Below the pieces are notes generated by a model. It was given only the letters and a program-made list of their open reading frames with translations. It was not told the origin of the DNA and ran no database searches. 64,000 nt of DNA from Planomicrobium soli. GTDB taxonomy: Bacteria; Bacillota; Bacilli; Bacillales_A; Planococcaceae. Position numbers and translations under genes: made by a program. The stretch covers positions 31,856 through 95,855 of the forward strand of contig NZ_PYAT01000011.1 in NCBI RefSeq assembly GCF_003014655.1, read 5' to 3'. Positions 9,133 through 17,854 of this stretch are shown piece after piece. Within the stretch, counting starts at the first letter, position 1, and the number at the start of each line of letters is the position of its first letter.

Positions 9133-10137
9133 TTATTCCACAGCTAAAATTTGTTGATACAGCTCCAATTGTTCAGGGGATAAAGATTCTTCGACAGCAG
9201 GAGTCATCGCTTCACGGAATGCATCTTGGTCGACATCTACAAATTCCATCCCTTCATCGATCAATTCCTGTTCAATTTTCGAAATTTCAGATTCATACAG
9301 TTCTTCACCCAATGTTTGAGCTTCTGCAGCAGCCTCTTGCACAACTTGTTTCAATTCATCAGAAAGTGCATTATATTGCTCATTTCCTACAAGAACGTAA
9401 ATCCAAGAGTAAACATGCTCAGTGCGGTTAACATAATCTTGAACTTCAGCCAAACCGCCGCTTTGAATCAAGTCGACCGGGTTTTCCTGTCCATCAATAA
9501 CACCTTGCTGTAAACCAGTGAATACTTCATTAAAGTCCATTACTTGCGGAGCTGCACCAGCCGCTTGCCAAACATCTAAGAATAACGGTACGTTAGGTAC
9601 ACGCATACTGAAGCCTTTTAAATCGGCCGGTGATTTAATCGGTTTATCTGATGTTAAGTTACGCGGTGCACGTGTATGGTAGTAAAGAGCAGTCAATCCT
9701 GCTTTATCACTAACTTCTTGTTTAATCTGTTCACCTATTTCTCCTTCAACCACAGATTTTACGTGATCTAAATCTCGGAAAGCATAAGGGACTGCCATCA
9801 ATGCTGCATTCGGAGCCCAATTTTGCAAAGTTTCTCCAGAAATAACCATATCAGCTGATCCGGCTTGTATAGAGTTGATGGTGTCAGTTTCTCCGCCCAA
9901 CGAGTTGTTTGGATAAATCGTGATTTCCATTTGGCCATCTGAATTTGTTTCCACAAGCTCTTCAAATTTCATAGCAGTCTGATGCCAAATATGGTTTTCA
10001 TCAGCTAAGTGGCCAAATCGCCACTCAATAGTTTCTCCAGATCCAGAACCGCCTTCCCCTTCACTAGCGTTGTTAGATCCGCATGCCCCTAAAACTAAAA
10101 CTGAAGCAAAAATTCCTGTTAGCCATTTCTTCTTCAT
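9133..10137 (-). CDS. TRAP transporter substrate-binding lipoprotein (DctP type)
   Basis: A 334-residue extracytoplasmic solute receptor. A positively charged start (MKKKW) and the lipobox LGAC place the lipidated Cys at residue 19. A Ser/Gly-rich linker follows, then the DctP fold. The family arginine that pairs with the ligand carboxylate is probably the one in SMRVPNVPLF, and QQGVIDGQENP is the usual DctP block. AAGGGGAG lies before the ATG at 10137. Together with the two downstream permease genes it forms a complete TRAP system. A sugar acid is likely from the operon content; the exact ligand is unknown. Confidence 0.92.
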   Translation of the reverse strand: MKKKWLTGIFASVLVLGACGSNNASEGEGGSGSGETIEWRFGHLADENHIWHQTAMKFEELVETNSDGQMEITIYPNNSLGGETDTINSIQAGSADMVISGETLQNWAPNAALMAVPYAFRDLDHVKSVVEGEIGEQIKQEVSDKAGLTALYYHTRAPRNLTSDKPIKSPADLKGFSMRVPNVPLFLDVWQAAGAAPQVMDFNEVFTGLQQGVIDGQENPVDLIQSGGLAEVQDYVNRTEHVYSWIYVLVGNEQYNALSDELKQVVQEAAAEAQTLGEELYESEISKIEQELIDEGMEFVDVDQDAFREAMTPAVEESLSPEQLELYQQILAVE

Positions 10138-10187
10138 TTTATTCTCCCCTTTAAATAATAGTGTGGTATTTAATTCTTCCTGACTTC

Positions 10188-11198
10188 TTACGATTTTAAA
10201 TACTCATACGTAGTGACTGCCAGTTGGACACCTATTTCCTTATTACGCTCCTCGTTTCTTTGTTCAATCTCTCCAGGAACTAAGACGTTTGAAAAGCCTT
10301 CTGCTGGCGGAACTTCTCGTATTTCTTGTATCATCGAGTCCATTTGAGTTAAAAAGCTATCCAGGTCTGTGAAGAAGGAAGGGTTGATGGCGCAGAAGTA
10401 ATGGCCTAACTTTCTTTTCTTATCCAAGTCTTCGTACATTTTATTTACATGAGGACCAAATGCCATACCTGCCAGCAATCCAGAAAAAATATCGACAATC
10501 ATTGACAATCCCGATCCTTTTGGGCCTCCAAATGGCAATAGAGAAACAACTTTAGATGGATTTTTTACGGAATTTCCATCTTTATCCACTCCCCAGCCTA
10601 TAGGGATTTCCTTGCCTTCTGCTTTGTGTTGCAAAACTTTCCCTAATGCTACATTTGATGTTGCCATATCTAAGATAACCGGTTTTTCCGATTTTGCCGG
10701 AACTCCATATGCAATTGGATTTGTCCCAAGAAAAGCTTCCTTACCACCGAATGGGACAACAATTTTGTCAGTATGGGTCATCGCTATACCGATCAAATCG
10801 TGTTTTGTTGCATCTTCAACAAAGTAGCTGAGTGCACCGCAGTGGCTGCTATTTATGGCAGTTACCATTCCGACGCCATTCTCTTTCGCCATTTCGATAG
10901 CGTGGTGCATTGCGGCATCTGCAATTACGTGTCCAAACCCATCATCGCCATCAACAACACCGGTCACCGGTCCAGTTTGCGAAAAGGTAATTTCTGGTTC
11001 CGGGTTTATTCCTCCTGCTTCGAGCCGATTAATATAATGCTCTGTCCGTAGGGCACCATGTGAGTTTACTCCCCGTAAATCGGCATGAATTAAAATTTGA
11101 GCCACTTTGATAGCATGTTCAGCACTGACTCCATTATTTTTGAGTTTTGTTTCAACTAAATATTGAACTTCTTCAAAAGGTACTACAACTGTAGTCAT
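10188..11198 (-). CDS. Ldh2/malate-dehydrogenase family oxidoreductase, YjmC-like
   Basis: A 336-residue NAD(P)-dependent 2-hydroxyacid dehydrogenase of the type-2 malate/L-lactate dehydrogenase family (YiaK, AllD, ComC, YjmC). Visible family features are the early [10 protein letters not shown] block with the catalytic His, the [10 protein letters not shown] block, [12 protein letters not shown], and [11 protein letters not shown]. subtilis has a homologue (YjmC) next to uxuA. The substrate is not known. Known relatives reduce 2,3-diketo-L-gulonate or oxidise sulfolactate, ureidoglycolate or malate. AGGGGAGAAGCC precedes the ATG. Confidence 0.85.
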   Translation of the reverse strand: MTTVVVPFEEVQYLVETKLKNNGVSAEHAIKVAQILIHADLRGVNSHGALRTEHYINRLEAGGINPEPEITFSQTGPVTGVVDGDDGFGHVIADAAMHHAIEMAKENGVGMVTAINSSHCGALSYFVEDATKHDLIGIAMTHTDKIVVPFGGKEAFLGTNPIAYGVPAKSEKPVILDMATSNVALGKVLQHKAEGKEIPIGWGVDKDGNSVKNPSKVVSLLPFGGPKGSGLSMIVDIFSGLLAGMAFGPHVNKMYEDLDKKRKLGHYFCAINPSFFTDLDSFLTQMDSMIQEIREVPPAEGFSNVLVPGEIEQRNEERNKEIGVQLAVTTYEYLKS

Positions 11199-11266
11199 GG
11201 CTTCTCCCCTACTCTAAGTTGTTCTCCTTTTCATTTTCAACAAATCGCAGCACATGCACCTTACTC

Positions 11267-12223
11267 TTACCGTTCCACTACTTTTTTATTGTCAATAAAG
11301 TCCATGACCTCTTCCAAAGACGGGAGTCCTTCATTATCGCCGGTTACCGTAGTTACAAGTGCTCCGACACCGTTGGCAAAACGGAGCAAGTCTGTTTCGT
11401 TCAAATTATTCAATATCCCATAAACATATCCTGCATCAAAACCATCTCCTGCTCCGACTGTATCGATTGGTGTTACTTCAAACCCTGGTGATTCAGTCCA
11501 GCGTCCATCTCTATATAACTTTGAACCTTTCTCGCCGTCCTTAACGACAAAATCGCGGATGCCAAATTTTTCTACATATTCCACTAAATCTTCAATCGTT
11601 TGCTTTTCAGAAATTAGCTGGATTTCGTCTAGTCCTGTCAATAAAATGTCGACTTCCGGAAATACTGTTTCATAAACTTTTCTAGCTTTTTCAATGCTCC
11701 ACAGCTTGAGCCTGATGTTCGGATCAAAAGAAACAAGAACCCCTTTTTGCTTTGCAAGGTTGATTATTTTTTGTGCAACTAGCAAGTTTTCTTCACCAAT
11801 TGCCAAGTAAACACCAGTTAAATGCACTACATTAATGCCTTCGAACATCGCTTCAGAAATATCATCTATTTTAAGTTCCATGATAGGAGATGGATTGCGA
11901 TAATAAAAAGTTTTTCCAGCTCCGCTTGCATGTATTTCTTTAAAGTTCAAAGATGTTGGGATGCCTTCAATAAAATTGACTGCAGAAACATCAATACCTT
12001 CGCCGCGTGCAAAGTTATAAATCACTTTCCCAAATTCGTCTTTTCCAAGGCAGCTAATCCACTTGATTTTCAACCCCAGGCGCGCGCAGCCAATTGCGAA
12101 ATTTAATTCAGCTCCTCCAACTTTTCGTTCGAATTGGTCAACATAGCGCAATGGACCTGTTGTTTTAGGATTCATCGTGATCATTGCATCCCCAATTGTT
12201 AATACGCCAAGTTCTTTTGACAA
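11267..12223 (-). CDS. kdgK: 2-dehydro-3-deoxygluconokinase
   Basis: A 318-residue PfkB/ribokinase-family sugar kinase that would phosphorylate KDG to KDPG. The PfkB signature PIDTVGAGDGFDAGY carries the catalytic Asp and the anion hole. The N-terminal block FERKVGGAELNFAIG and VSFDPNIRLKLW are typical of KDG kinases. The start is uncertain. A TTG at 12223, eight bases after GGAGG, fits better than the TTG at 12238, which lies inside the purine-rich stretch. The gene lies 20 bases after the LacI regulator. Confidence 0.9.
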   Translation of the reverse strand: MSKELGVLTIGDAMITMNPKTTGPLRYVDQFERKVGGAELNFAIGCARLGLKIKWISCLGKDEFGKVIYNFARGEGIDVSAVNFIEGIPTSLNFKEIHASGAGKTFYYRNPSPIMELKIDDISEAMFEGINVVHLTGVYLAIGEENLLVAQKIINLAKQKGVLVSFDPNIRLKLWSIEKARKVYETVFPEVDILLTGLDEIQLISEKQTIEDLVEYVEKFGIRDFVVKDGEKGSKLYRDGRWTESPGFEVTPIDTVGAGDGFDAGYVYGILNNLNETDLLRFANGVGALVTTVTGDNEGLPSLEEVMDFIDNKKVVER

Positions 12224-12243
12224 ATTCTTCCCCTCCAATGAAT

Positions 12244-13248
12244 CTAAATTGACTGCCGCTCTATTAAGACGGGTAAATATCTGCGCTCAATGTAGAACTC
12301 ATTTACTTTTTGGTTTACGATCATTTGAAGCAATAATTCAGCTGCATCTTTTCCCATATCAAAAGTCGGTTGTTTTATGACTGAAATCGGAGTGGTAGCG
12401 ATTTCAAGAAAAGGCGAATCATCTATTGCGATAATGCTAATATCTTTTGGAATAGCAAGGTCATTTCTTTTAACAAACTTTAATAATTCAATCAACGCCA
12501 AATCATTAGTGGCAAAAAAAGCATCTGGACGATTATTCGTTCCCCATAATTCTTGTAATTTTTTTTCAATTAAATGACGTTCTTCTGCAACTATCCACCC
12601 CTCTTCATGTACAAGTCCATTTTGCATTATTGCATTCTTGAAACCGTTTATCCGTTCAACTCGCGGTGTTACTTTTTGAGCTATGGAAGTAGATACTAAA
12701 CCGATTTTTTCCCGTCCTTTTTCCACCAATTTCTCAACAGCCATTTTTGAAGCGCTTACATTATCAAGCAATAACATCGGATAAATCGGTTCACCTATAA
12801 TACGATCAACAAAAACTATTGGAAACTCTTCTCTCTTCAGTTGTTTATAGTATTCCAAGTTGCCGTTTGTAGGGAAGATAATCAAACCGTCTACTTGCTT
12901 TGCAAGCAACATATTAATGTAAAGGCGTTCTTTTTCTGGCTGATCGTCCGCATTACAAACGAACAAATGAAAACCATTTTTTTCACAGACATCTTCTATG
13001 GCTCGGATGATTTCTGTAGAGAATGTATGCAGAATATTCGCGACAATTACACCAATAGTTCCCGACCTTTTCTGTTTTAAGCTTTTCGCGACATGATTTG
13101 GGATATAGCCCAGTTCTTTAATCGCTTCCTCGATTCTCTGCTTGGTCGAAACACCCATAAATTCATACCGATTGTTGATAAATTGTGAGACTGTGCTTTT
13201 TGATACTCCAGCTTTTAGTGCTACATCTCGCATAGTAACTTTTTTCAT
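12244..13248 (-). CDS. LacI-family transcriptional regulator of the uxu/kdg operon (KdgR-like)
   Basis: A 334-residue repressor. The helix-turn-helix is at residues 5-26 (MRDVALKAGVSKSTVSQFI), followed by the hinge helix VAKSLKQKRSGTIG and a periplasmic-binding-like effector domain. It is the first gene of the operon it probably controls. Two palindromic operator-like sites lie directly upstream of its start, over the predicted transcription start. The effector may be KDG or KDPG, as in Bacillus KdgR, but that is inferred. GAGGGGAATAC precedes the ATG. Confidence 0.9.
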   Translation of the reverse strand: MKKVTMRDVALKAGVSKSTVSQFINNRYEFMGVSTKQRIEEAIKELGYIPNHVAKSLKQKRSGTIGVIVANILHTFSTEIIRAIEDVCEKNGFHLFVCNADDQPEKERLYINMLLAKQVDGLIIFPTNGNLEYYKQLKREEFPIVFVDRIIGEPIYPMLLLDNVSASKMAVEKLVEKGREKIGLVSTSIAQKVTPRVERINGFKNAIMQNGLVHEEGWIVAEERHLIEKKLQELWGTNNRPDAFFATNDLALIELLKFVKRNDLAIPKDISIIAIDDSPFLEIATTPISVIKQPTFDMGKDAAELLLQMIVNQKVNEFYIERRYLPVLIERQSI

Positions 13249-13262
13249 GTATTCCCCTCACA

Positions 13263-13274
13263 TAAACCGGTTTA
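13263..13274. promoter_or_regulatory. LacI-type operator O1
   Basis: Perfect 12-bp palindrome TAAACCGGTTTA, 14 bases upstream of the regulator start codon and just downstream of the predicted transcription start. It has the central CG expected of LacI-family sites. Confidence 0.75.
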
Positions 13275-13275
13275 G

Positions 13276-13287
13276 TAAATCGGTTTA
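13276..13287. promoter_or_regulatory. LacI-type operator O2
   Basis: TAAATCGGTTTA, the same palindrome with one broken pair. Its centre is 13 bp from that of the first site and it covers the predicted +1 position. Confidence 0.7.
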
Positions 13288-13292
13288 GTGCA

Positions 13293-13321
13293 AGCTTAAA
13301 TGAAAGATTTTTTATTGTCAA
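13293..13321 (-). promoter_or_regulatory. predicted sigma-A promoter of the uxu/kdg operon
   Basis: On the minus strand, a perfect TTGACA (-35) is separated by 17 bases from TAAGCT (-10, 3 of 6). The start would fall at about 13286, inside the second operator. The -10 is weak, as is common for regulated promoters. Confidence 0.55.
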
Positions 13322-13438
13322 TAAATTATTACAATAATCTGATTTTTAACAAAAATTTTATTTCTTTCATCTTTTTATACCGCTCTTATCTAAACGGCTA
13401 TCAGTTTTTCTAAAACGTCATATTTCCATTGGCAGCAA

Positions 13439-13470
13439 AAACCCGTTCGAGCATAAGCTCGAACGGGTTT
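13439..13470. terminator. terminator
   Basis: A perfect 13-bp stem AACCCGTTCGAGC / GCTCGAACGGGTT with loop ATAA, flanked by A- and T-tracts. It ends the 96-residue protein gene on the minus strand. Confidence 0.8.
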
Positions 13471-13472
13471 GA

Positions 13473-13763
13473 TTAATCTTGGATAGATGACTTGATGCGA
13501 TAACGCGAGTCATTTTCCAGCTTGTTGAAAATTTCGATATAACGTTCTGCCGGACCCCCTACTTCTTCAGGCGCTTCTTCAGCCAAAACATCTGCTAGCG
13601 GCTTGAATTCAGGTTCAACAATCCGGGAATCGAAGTCATTCATCAAAATCTGAAGTTCGCTGTAATTTTCAACTTCTTTGTCTTTTTGTACTTCTTGAAA
13701 AAGTCGATCACTTTCTTCTTCTGTCAACTCTACATACCCTACTGTAATTCGTTGTTTGTGCAT
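13473..13763 (-). CDS. small acidic protein of unknown function
   Basis: A 96-residue, strongly acidic soluble protein with no signal peptide, membrane segment or cysteine. I do not recognise the family. The N-terminal part has a helix-rich block (TEEESDRLFQEVQKDKEVEN) and the centre is Pro/Glu-rich. An excellent ribosome binding site (TGGGAGGC) and its own terminator support it as a real gene. It is divergent from the HAD phosphatase gene with about 150 bases between them. Confidence 0.7.
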   Translation of the reverse strand: MHKQRITVGYVELTEEESDRLFQEVQKDKEVENYSELQILMNDFDSRIVEPEFKPLADVLAEEAPEEVGGPAERYIEIFNKLENDSRYRIKSSIQD

Positions 13764-13920
13764 GTTTTTGCCTCCCAGTTCCGCTACTTACTAATTTTCT
13801 TTTCTATACCCAAAGGCGGAAGCTGGATAAACCTGGATCCAAAGACAGAAGAAGCTAGATGGCCTGGCCTTTTTTCGGTAAGATGATACTAGTAAAACAT
13901 ATAGAACCGGAGTGATCAGG

Positions 13921-14580
13921 ATGCGCGTCGCAATATTTGATTTTGATGGAACGTTATATTCAAAAGAAACTTTTCAGTTAATGATGGACCACCTGAAGAA
14001 CCATCCGGAGCACAGCAGGCGCTATCGCCAATTTTTCCGGACCATATTGCCGCCTTACATCGGCAGCAAACTGAAACTTTATCCCGAAAAGAAAATGCGG
14101 GAGCGTTCAGTTCAAGCCTATCTAGCTGCTCTTGAAACATTTTCGCAAAGGGATCTTGAAAACTTTTTCGGTGAAATCGCTGAAAAGATGCATGGGGACA
14201 TGAACCAGCGTGTTGTTGCAAGACTCAAACAGCATGTTGCCGACAATGATTACGTGATGCTGGTGTCAGGGGCTTTTACGCCGCTCCTACATGCAGTCAC
14301 TCACAAAATGCCAATCAAAACGATTATCGGCACTGAAATTCCCTATAAAAATAACATTTTGGACCATAAGGCGCCTATTTCACACATCCAAGGGCCTCTA
14401 AAAACAGAAAAGATCAAAGAAGCGCTAAAAGGGCATGATATTGATTGGACTAACAGCTACGCATATGGCGATAGCCATTCCGATTTGCCGGTTTTAGAAA
14501 TGGTGGGCAATCCTGTAGCTGTCCAACCTGAAGCTCGGCTGTTGACTATAGCAAAGCAGCGGAACTGGGAAATTATATAA
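13921..14580 (+). CDS. HAD-IB family phosphatase (SerB-like)
   Basis: A 219-residue haloacid-dehalogenase hydrolase of subfamily IB. Motif I is FDFDGTLYS, with nucleophile Asp7 and acid Asp9. Motif II is MLVSGAFTPLL, motif III the Lys in GPLKTEKIKEA, and motif IV YGDSHSDLPVLE with the metal-binding Asp pair. This subfamily includes phosphoserine phosphatases and several lipid- or sugar-phosphate phosphatases, so the substrate is open. The ATG at 13921 fits CCGGAG eight bases upstream better than an in-frame GTG at 13912. It stands alone between two terminators. Confidence 0.82.
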   Translation: MRVAIFDFDGTLYSKETFQLMMDHLKNHPEHSRRYRQFFRTILPPYIGSKLKLYPEKKMRERSVQAYLAALETFSQRDLENFFGEIAEKMHGDMNQRVVARLKQHVADNDYVMLVSGAFTPLLHAVTHKMPIKTIIGTEIPYKNNILDHKAPISHIQGPLKTEKIKEALKGHDIDWTNSYAYGDSHSDLPVLEMVGNPVAVQPEARLLTIAKQRNWEII

Positions 14581-14587
14581 AGTTAAT

Positions 14588-14620
14588 AAGAGGGCACTGC
14601 ATCTGCAGTGTCCTCTTTTT
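14588..14620 (+). terminator. terminator of the HAD phosphatase gene
   Basis: AAGAGGGCACTGCA pairs with TGCAGTGTCCTCTT (one G-T pair), followed by six T residues. Confidence 0.85.
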
Positions 14621-15001
14621 TCTACCCTTTAAATACTTCTTCGAATTTTTATAGTTTAAGCCAAATTGCTATGTGACCGGTTTATGATCTGTCCATGTTG
14701 AATCGCCAATTGCTAATTAACGTACATATTAGTAGTGCATAAGTATGCATCAGTACTATTTGAAAACTTTGCAGATAACTGGTTCATTATTGGTCAATCT
14801 ACCATTTTCGGTATAGGCAAAGCCAAAAAATCACGTTCAAGAATCTGGCATTGAAAATTTAAAATCTACTGCCCTGATTTTATCGGTTCTAGTCTCCCTC
14901 CTCCGCCTTTAAAGCTACTTATTCTTTTACAATTACTATTCAATCTTTTCATAGCCGGAATAATTGAAATAGATAAATTTTATTTAACAGCCGTATTAAT
15001 C
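14621..15001. other. intergenic stretch without a recognisable gene
   Basis: About 380 A+T-rich bases between the HAD terminator and the artP promoter. No open frame with a ribosome binding site was found on either strand, and no convincing riboswitch fold was seen. Confidence 0.5.
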
Positions 15002-15030
15002 TTCACAAACAAAATTACATCTGTTAAAAT
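15002..15030 (+). promoter_or_regulatory. predicted sigma-A promoter of artPQR
   Basis: TTCACA, 17 bases, TAAAAT, 50 bases ahead of the artP start codon. Transcription would begin near 15037. Confidence 0.55.
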
Positions 15031-15037
15031 TCACTTT

Positions 15038-15055
15038 AACGAATAAATATCCAAA
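15038..15055 (+). promoter_or_regulatory. possible ARG box (ArgR/AhrC operator)
   Basis: AACGAATAAATATCCAAA agrees with the remembered Bacillus ARG-box consensus at about 13 of 18 positions and lies at the predicted transcription start of an arginine-type transporter operon. The region is A+T-rich, so chance similarity is possible. Confidence 0.35.
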
Positions 15056-15080
15056 AAACATTTTATTGGGGGAAAAACAA

Positions 15081-15875
15081 ATGAAAAAGAAGAATACTTT
15101 TATAGCAATGTGTGCTTCACTGGCTTTATTTTTAGGTGCTTGCGGCGGTGGCGGTTCTGAAGACCAATCAAGCTCAGGCAGCTCTTCGGAAGACAAAGTG
15201 TTGGAAATGGGTACTTCAGCGGACTTCGCCCCTTTTGAATCACGCAATCCTCAAGGTGATTTTATCGGTTTTGACATCGACCTTGCCAATCATATTGCTG
15301 ATGAATTAGGCTATGAATTAAAAATTAACGATATGAAATTTGACGGTCTGATAGGTGCGCTTCAAAACAACCGCGTTGATATGGTTCTTTCCGGTATGTC
15401 TGCTACAGAAGAACGGAAAAAGAATGTCGACTTCTCAATCGAATACAACCATTCAGGCGAAATTTTCATTACAAAAAAAGATTCACCGATTAAATCATTG
15501 GAAGACTTGGAAGGCAAGACACTTGGTGTTCAGCTTGGTTCAATCCAAGAGGAAGGCGCAAACCAAATCAAAACAGATGAAGGCATCAATTTTGAGATCA
15601 AGGCTCTCGACGAGTCAGGGGCGTTAATCCAAGAACTTCTAAGCAACCGTGTAGATGCGGTTTATATGGACAAAGCAGCTGGACTGGGTTACACCGAAGC
15701 ACAAGACCTGGCCCATTTTGATGACCCGACAACAAGTTCTCCGGGCATGGCGGTTGCCTTCCCTAAAGGCAGCGAGCTTGTGGATGACGTCAACAAAGTT
15801 TTGGAAGAAGCGGAAGCAAGCGGCAAGCTCCAAGAATTGAAAGACAAATGGTTATCAGAAGAATTGACTGATTAA
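15081..15875 (+). CDS. artP: amino acid ABC transporter substrate-binding lipoprotein, ArtP (YqiX)-like
   Basis: A 264-residue polar amino acid binding protein. The signal sequence ends in LGAC with the lipidated Cys21, followed by a Gly/Ser-rich linker. The bacterial extracellular solute-binding family 3 core begins with MGTSADFAPFES and continues with GFDIDLANHIADELGY, VDMVLSGMSATEERKKNVDFS and AVAFPKGSEL. This resembles the Bacillus arginine-binding ArtP. The true start is the ATG at 15081 after GGGGGAAAAACA; an upstream in-frame TTG lies inside the ribosome binding site. Followed by permease and ATPase genes. Arginine or a related cationic amino acid is likely but not proven. Confidence 0.88.
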   Translation: MKKKNTFIAMCASLALFLGACGGGGSEDQSSSGSSSEDKVLEMGTSADFAPFESRNPQGDFIGFDIDLANHIADELGYELKINDMKFDGLIGALQNNRVDMVLSGMSATEERKKNVDFSIEYNHSGEIFITKKDSPIKSLEDLEGKTLGVQLGSIQEEGANQIKTDEGINFEIKALDESGALIQELLSNRVDAVYMDKAAGLGYTEAQDLAHFDDPTTSSPGMAVAFPKGSELVDDVNKVLEEAEASGKLQELKDKWLSEELTD

Positions 15876-15908
15876 GTACAACTAATCTTTGGAAAAGAGA
15901 TGTAAGCT

Positions 15909-16568
15909 ATGAATTTGGATTTCTCGCAAATAGTACCCTATATCCCTTTCATGCTTGAAGGGATCTGGGTCACATTAAAATTCGTTTTCTTCGCCATCAT
16001 TTTGGGGTCCATCTTCGGGACTCTTTTGGCGCTTTGTAAAATCAGCCACATCAAACCGTTAAGGTGGCTGGCAGATGCGTATACTTCCGTATTTAGAGGA
16101 ACTCCGCTCATTTTGCAATTGATGATTATTTATTACTCTATCCCGCAATTAACTGGATATGACATTTCTCCGTTCTTATCAGCCATCTTGGCTTTCGGAT
16201 TAAATTCATCGGCTTACATTTCCGAAATTATCCGCGCCGGAATCCAGGCAGTGGATAAAGGACAGATGGAAGCCGCTCATGCTCTTGGGATTCCCTACAG
16301 ACAGACAATGAAAGATATCATTTTGCCACAGGCATTAAAAAACATTTTGCCTGCATTGATGAATGAATTTATTACATTGACAAAAGAATCCGCAATTGTA
16401 TCTACAATTGGTTATTTGGATTTGATGCGCCGTGCGCAAGTCGTCGGGGCTGATCTATTCCGCAATTTCGAGCCATTGCTGTTTGTCGGCATCATCTACT
16501 GGTGCCTTGTCATGGGATTAACAGTGATAGGAAGAATGTTCGAACGGAGGCTGAAAAAAAGTGATTAA
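15909..16568 (+). CDS. artQ: amino acid ABC transporter permease, ArtQ (YqiY)-like
   Basis: A 219-residue HisM/GlnP-type permease with about five membrane segments. [19 protein letters not shown] is the usual block before the third helix. The EAA loop reads [19 protein letters not shown] with [12 protein letters not shown], and contacts the ATPase. The ATG follows a weak site (AAGAGATG). It overlaps the ATPase gene by eight bases, so the two are translationally coupled. Confidence 0.9.
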   Translation: MNLDFSQIVPYIPFMLEGIWVTLKFVFFAIILGSIFGTLLALCKISHIKPLRWLADAYTSVFRGTPLILQLMIIYYSIPQLTGYDISPFLSAILAFGLNSSAYISEIIRAGIQAVDKGQMEAAHALGIPYRQTMKDIILPQALKNILPALMNEFITLTKESAIVSTIGYLDLMRRAQVVGADLFRNFEPLLFVGIIYWCLVMGLTVIGRMFERRLKKSD

Positions 16569-17283
16569 GGTAGAGAAGCTGCACAAAAGCTTTGGCAATC
16601 ATGAAGTATTAAAAAACATCACTACAGAAATTAAAAAAGGCCAGGTGGTTTCGATCATCGGACCTTCCGGCTCAGGGAAATCCACATTTCTGCGCTGCTT
16701 GAATCTACTTGAAACCCCGACATCTGGAACGATCCTGATCAGCGGGCAAAATTTAATGGAGTCTAATAAAAACAACCAAAAAATTCGCCAGCAGATCGGG
16801 ATGGTGTTTCAGCATTTTCACCTGTTCCCGCATATGACGGTTCTTGAAAACTTGACATACGCACCAATCAAAGTAAAAGGCGAGAAAAGGGCTGTTGCCG
16901 AAGACAAAGCCCGCGCGTTGCTGAAACGCGTCGGTTTGGCGCCTAAGGAAAAAGCCTTCCCTAGCAGTTTGTCAGGAGGCCAGAAACAGCGTGTCGCCAT
17001 CGCGCGCGCTTTAGCCATGGAACCGGAATTAATGCTTTTTGATGAACCTACTTCAGCACTCGACCCTGAAATGGTTAAAGAAGTGCTCGACGTTATGAAA
17101 GATCTGGCAAAATCCGGCATGACAATGGCAGTTGTGACGCATGAAATGGGCTTTGCGCGCGAAGTGGCGGACCGTGTATTGTTTCTTGACCATGGCATAT
17201 TGGTCGAGGAAGGCAATCCGGCTGATTTCTTTAGCAGCCCGAAAACCGATCGTGCTAGAGACTTTTTAGAAAAAGTACTGTAA
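16561..17283 (+). CDS. artR: amino acid ABC transporter ATP-binding protein, ArtR (YqiZ)-like
   Basis: A 240-residue ATPase of the polar amino acid uptake family. Walker A is GPSGSGKST (34-42), the Q-loop is in [10 protein letters not shown], the signature is LSGGQKQR, Walker B is [13 protein letters not shown], and the switch His is in VVTHEMGFA. It starts with GTG inside the end of artQ. A strong terminator follows at once, so the operon is artP-artQ-artR only. Confidence 0.92.
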   Translation: MIKVEKLHKSFGNHEVLKNITTEIKKGQVVSIIGPSGSGKSTFLRCLNLLETPTSGTILISGQNLMESNKNNQKIRQQIGMVFQHFHLFPHMTVLENLTYAPIKVKGEKRAVAEDKARALLKRVGLAPKEKAFPSSLSGGQKQRVAIARALAMEPELMLFDEPTSALDPEMVKEVLDVMKDLAKSGMTMAVVTHEMGFAREVADRVLFLDHGILVEEGNPADFFSSPKTDRARDFLEKVL

Positions 17284-17323
17284 AGATACCCCGTTAAAGA
17301 ATCCTCTTTAACGGGGTATCTTT
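17282..17323 (+). terminator. terminator of artPQR
   Basis: A perfect 19-bp stem (17282-17300 with 17305-17323) with a four-base loop, overlapping the artR stop codon. Confidence 0.9.
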
Positions 17324-17508
17324 GTTTAAAGAAAGGCTGTCAGCTTCTCATTGTGCCATCACTTATTTGAGTTCAAGCATAAATTGGCAGCTTTACTTCT
17401 TCCGCTTTCAGTTCAGCCACGGCACAAGCAGCTTAGAAAAGCGCGAATTCCAACTGCTTAAACAGTAGATTAACTTTTAATTTTTTTTAGTCTGATAAGT
17501 ACTGATCC
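17324..17508. other. intergenic stretch
   Basis: About 185 bases between the artPQR terminator and the promoter of the next small gene. Nothing recognisable apart from A+T-rich runs. Confidence 0.4.
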
Positions 17509-17537
17509 TTTAAAGAAGAACGAATTTTCTGTATAAT
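17509..17537 (+). promoter_or_regulatory. predicted promoter of the 56-residue protein gene
   Basis: A perfect TATAAT at 17532-17537, with a poor TTTAAA 17 bases before it. The 15 bases 17523-17537 also match the CodY box at 12 positions and cover the -10, so repression by CodY is conceivable. Confidence 0.45.
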
Positions 17538-17602
17538 AAAGATAGATAGAGATTGTCTTTCTTCTGCATAGCTGCTTAAGTTAAACAAGGAGGTTATCGA
17601 TC

Positions 17603-17773
17603 ATGGATCGCGTTCGTGCGTTTCCAAAAGAAGTTGTCCTGCAACTAGACGAAGATTTTATTGCTGCTCTCAATATGATCGGTGAAGGCGGGCCAGAATA
17701 TGCAGCTGTCGAAGAAGATGATTTATTAGAAGAAGTTATACGTGAAGAAGCCAAGGCAAAAGATTTACACTAG
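17603..17773 (+). CDS. 56-residue acidic protein of unknown function
   Basis: The ATG at 17603 follows a near-perfect AAGGAGGT ten bases upstream, and the frame runs to TAG at 17771. The peptide starts MDRVRAFPKEVVLQLDEDF and ends in an acidic helix (EEDDLLEEVIREEAKAKDLH). No cysteine, signal or membrane segment. A -10 element upstream and a terminator just downstream make it a complete small transcription unit. I do not recognise the family. Confidence 0.7.
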   Translation: MDRVRAFPKEVVLQLDEDFIAALNMIGEGGPEYAAVEEDDLLEEVIREEAKAKDLH

Positions 17774-17786
17774 CACCTATTTTAAC

Positions 17787-17814
17787 CACCTCCCATTTTT
17801 GGGAGGTGCTTTTC
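17787..17814 (+). terminator. terminator of the small gene
   Basis: CACCTCCC pairs with GGGAGGTG around a six-base loop, followed by CTTTTC. Confidence 0.75.
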
Positions 17815-17817
17815 ATT

Positions 17818-17852
17818 AAAAAGCCTTCATTCCATGGAACGAAGGCTTTTTC
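17818..17852 (-). terminator. terminator of the luciferase-like gene
   Basis: AAAAAGCCTTC pairs with GAAGGCTTTTT and the stem extends inward with one mismatch. It sits two bases beyond the end of the minus-strand gene. Confidence 0.8.
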
Positions 17853-17854
17853 TG

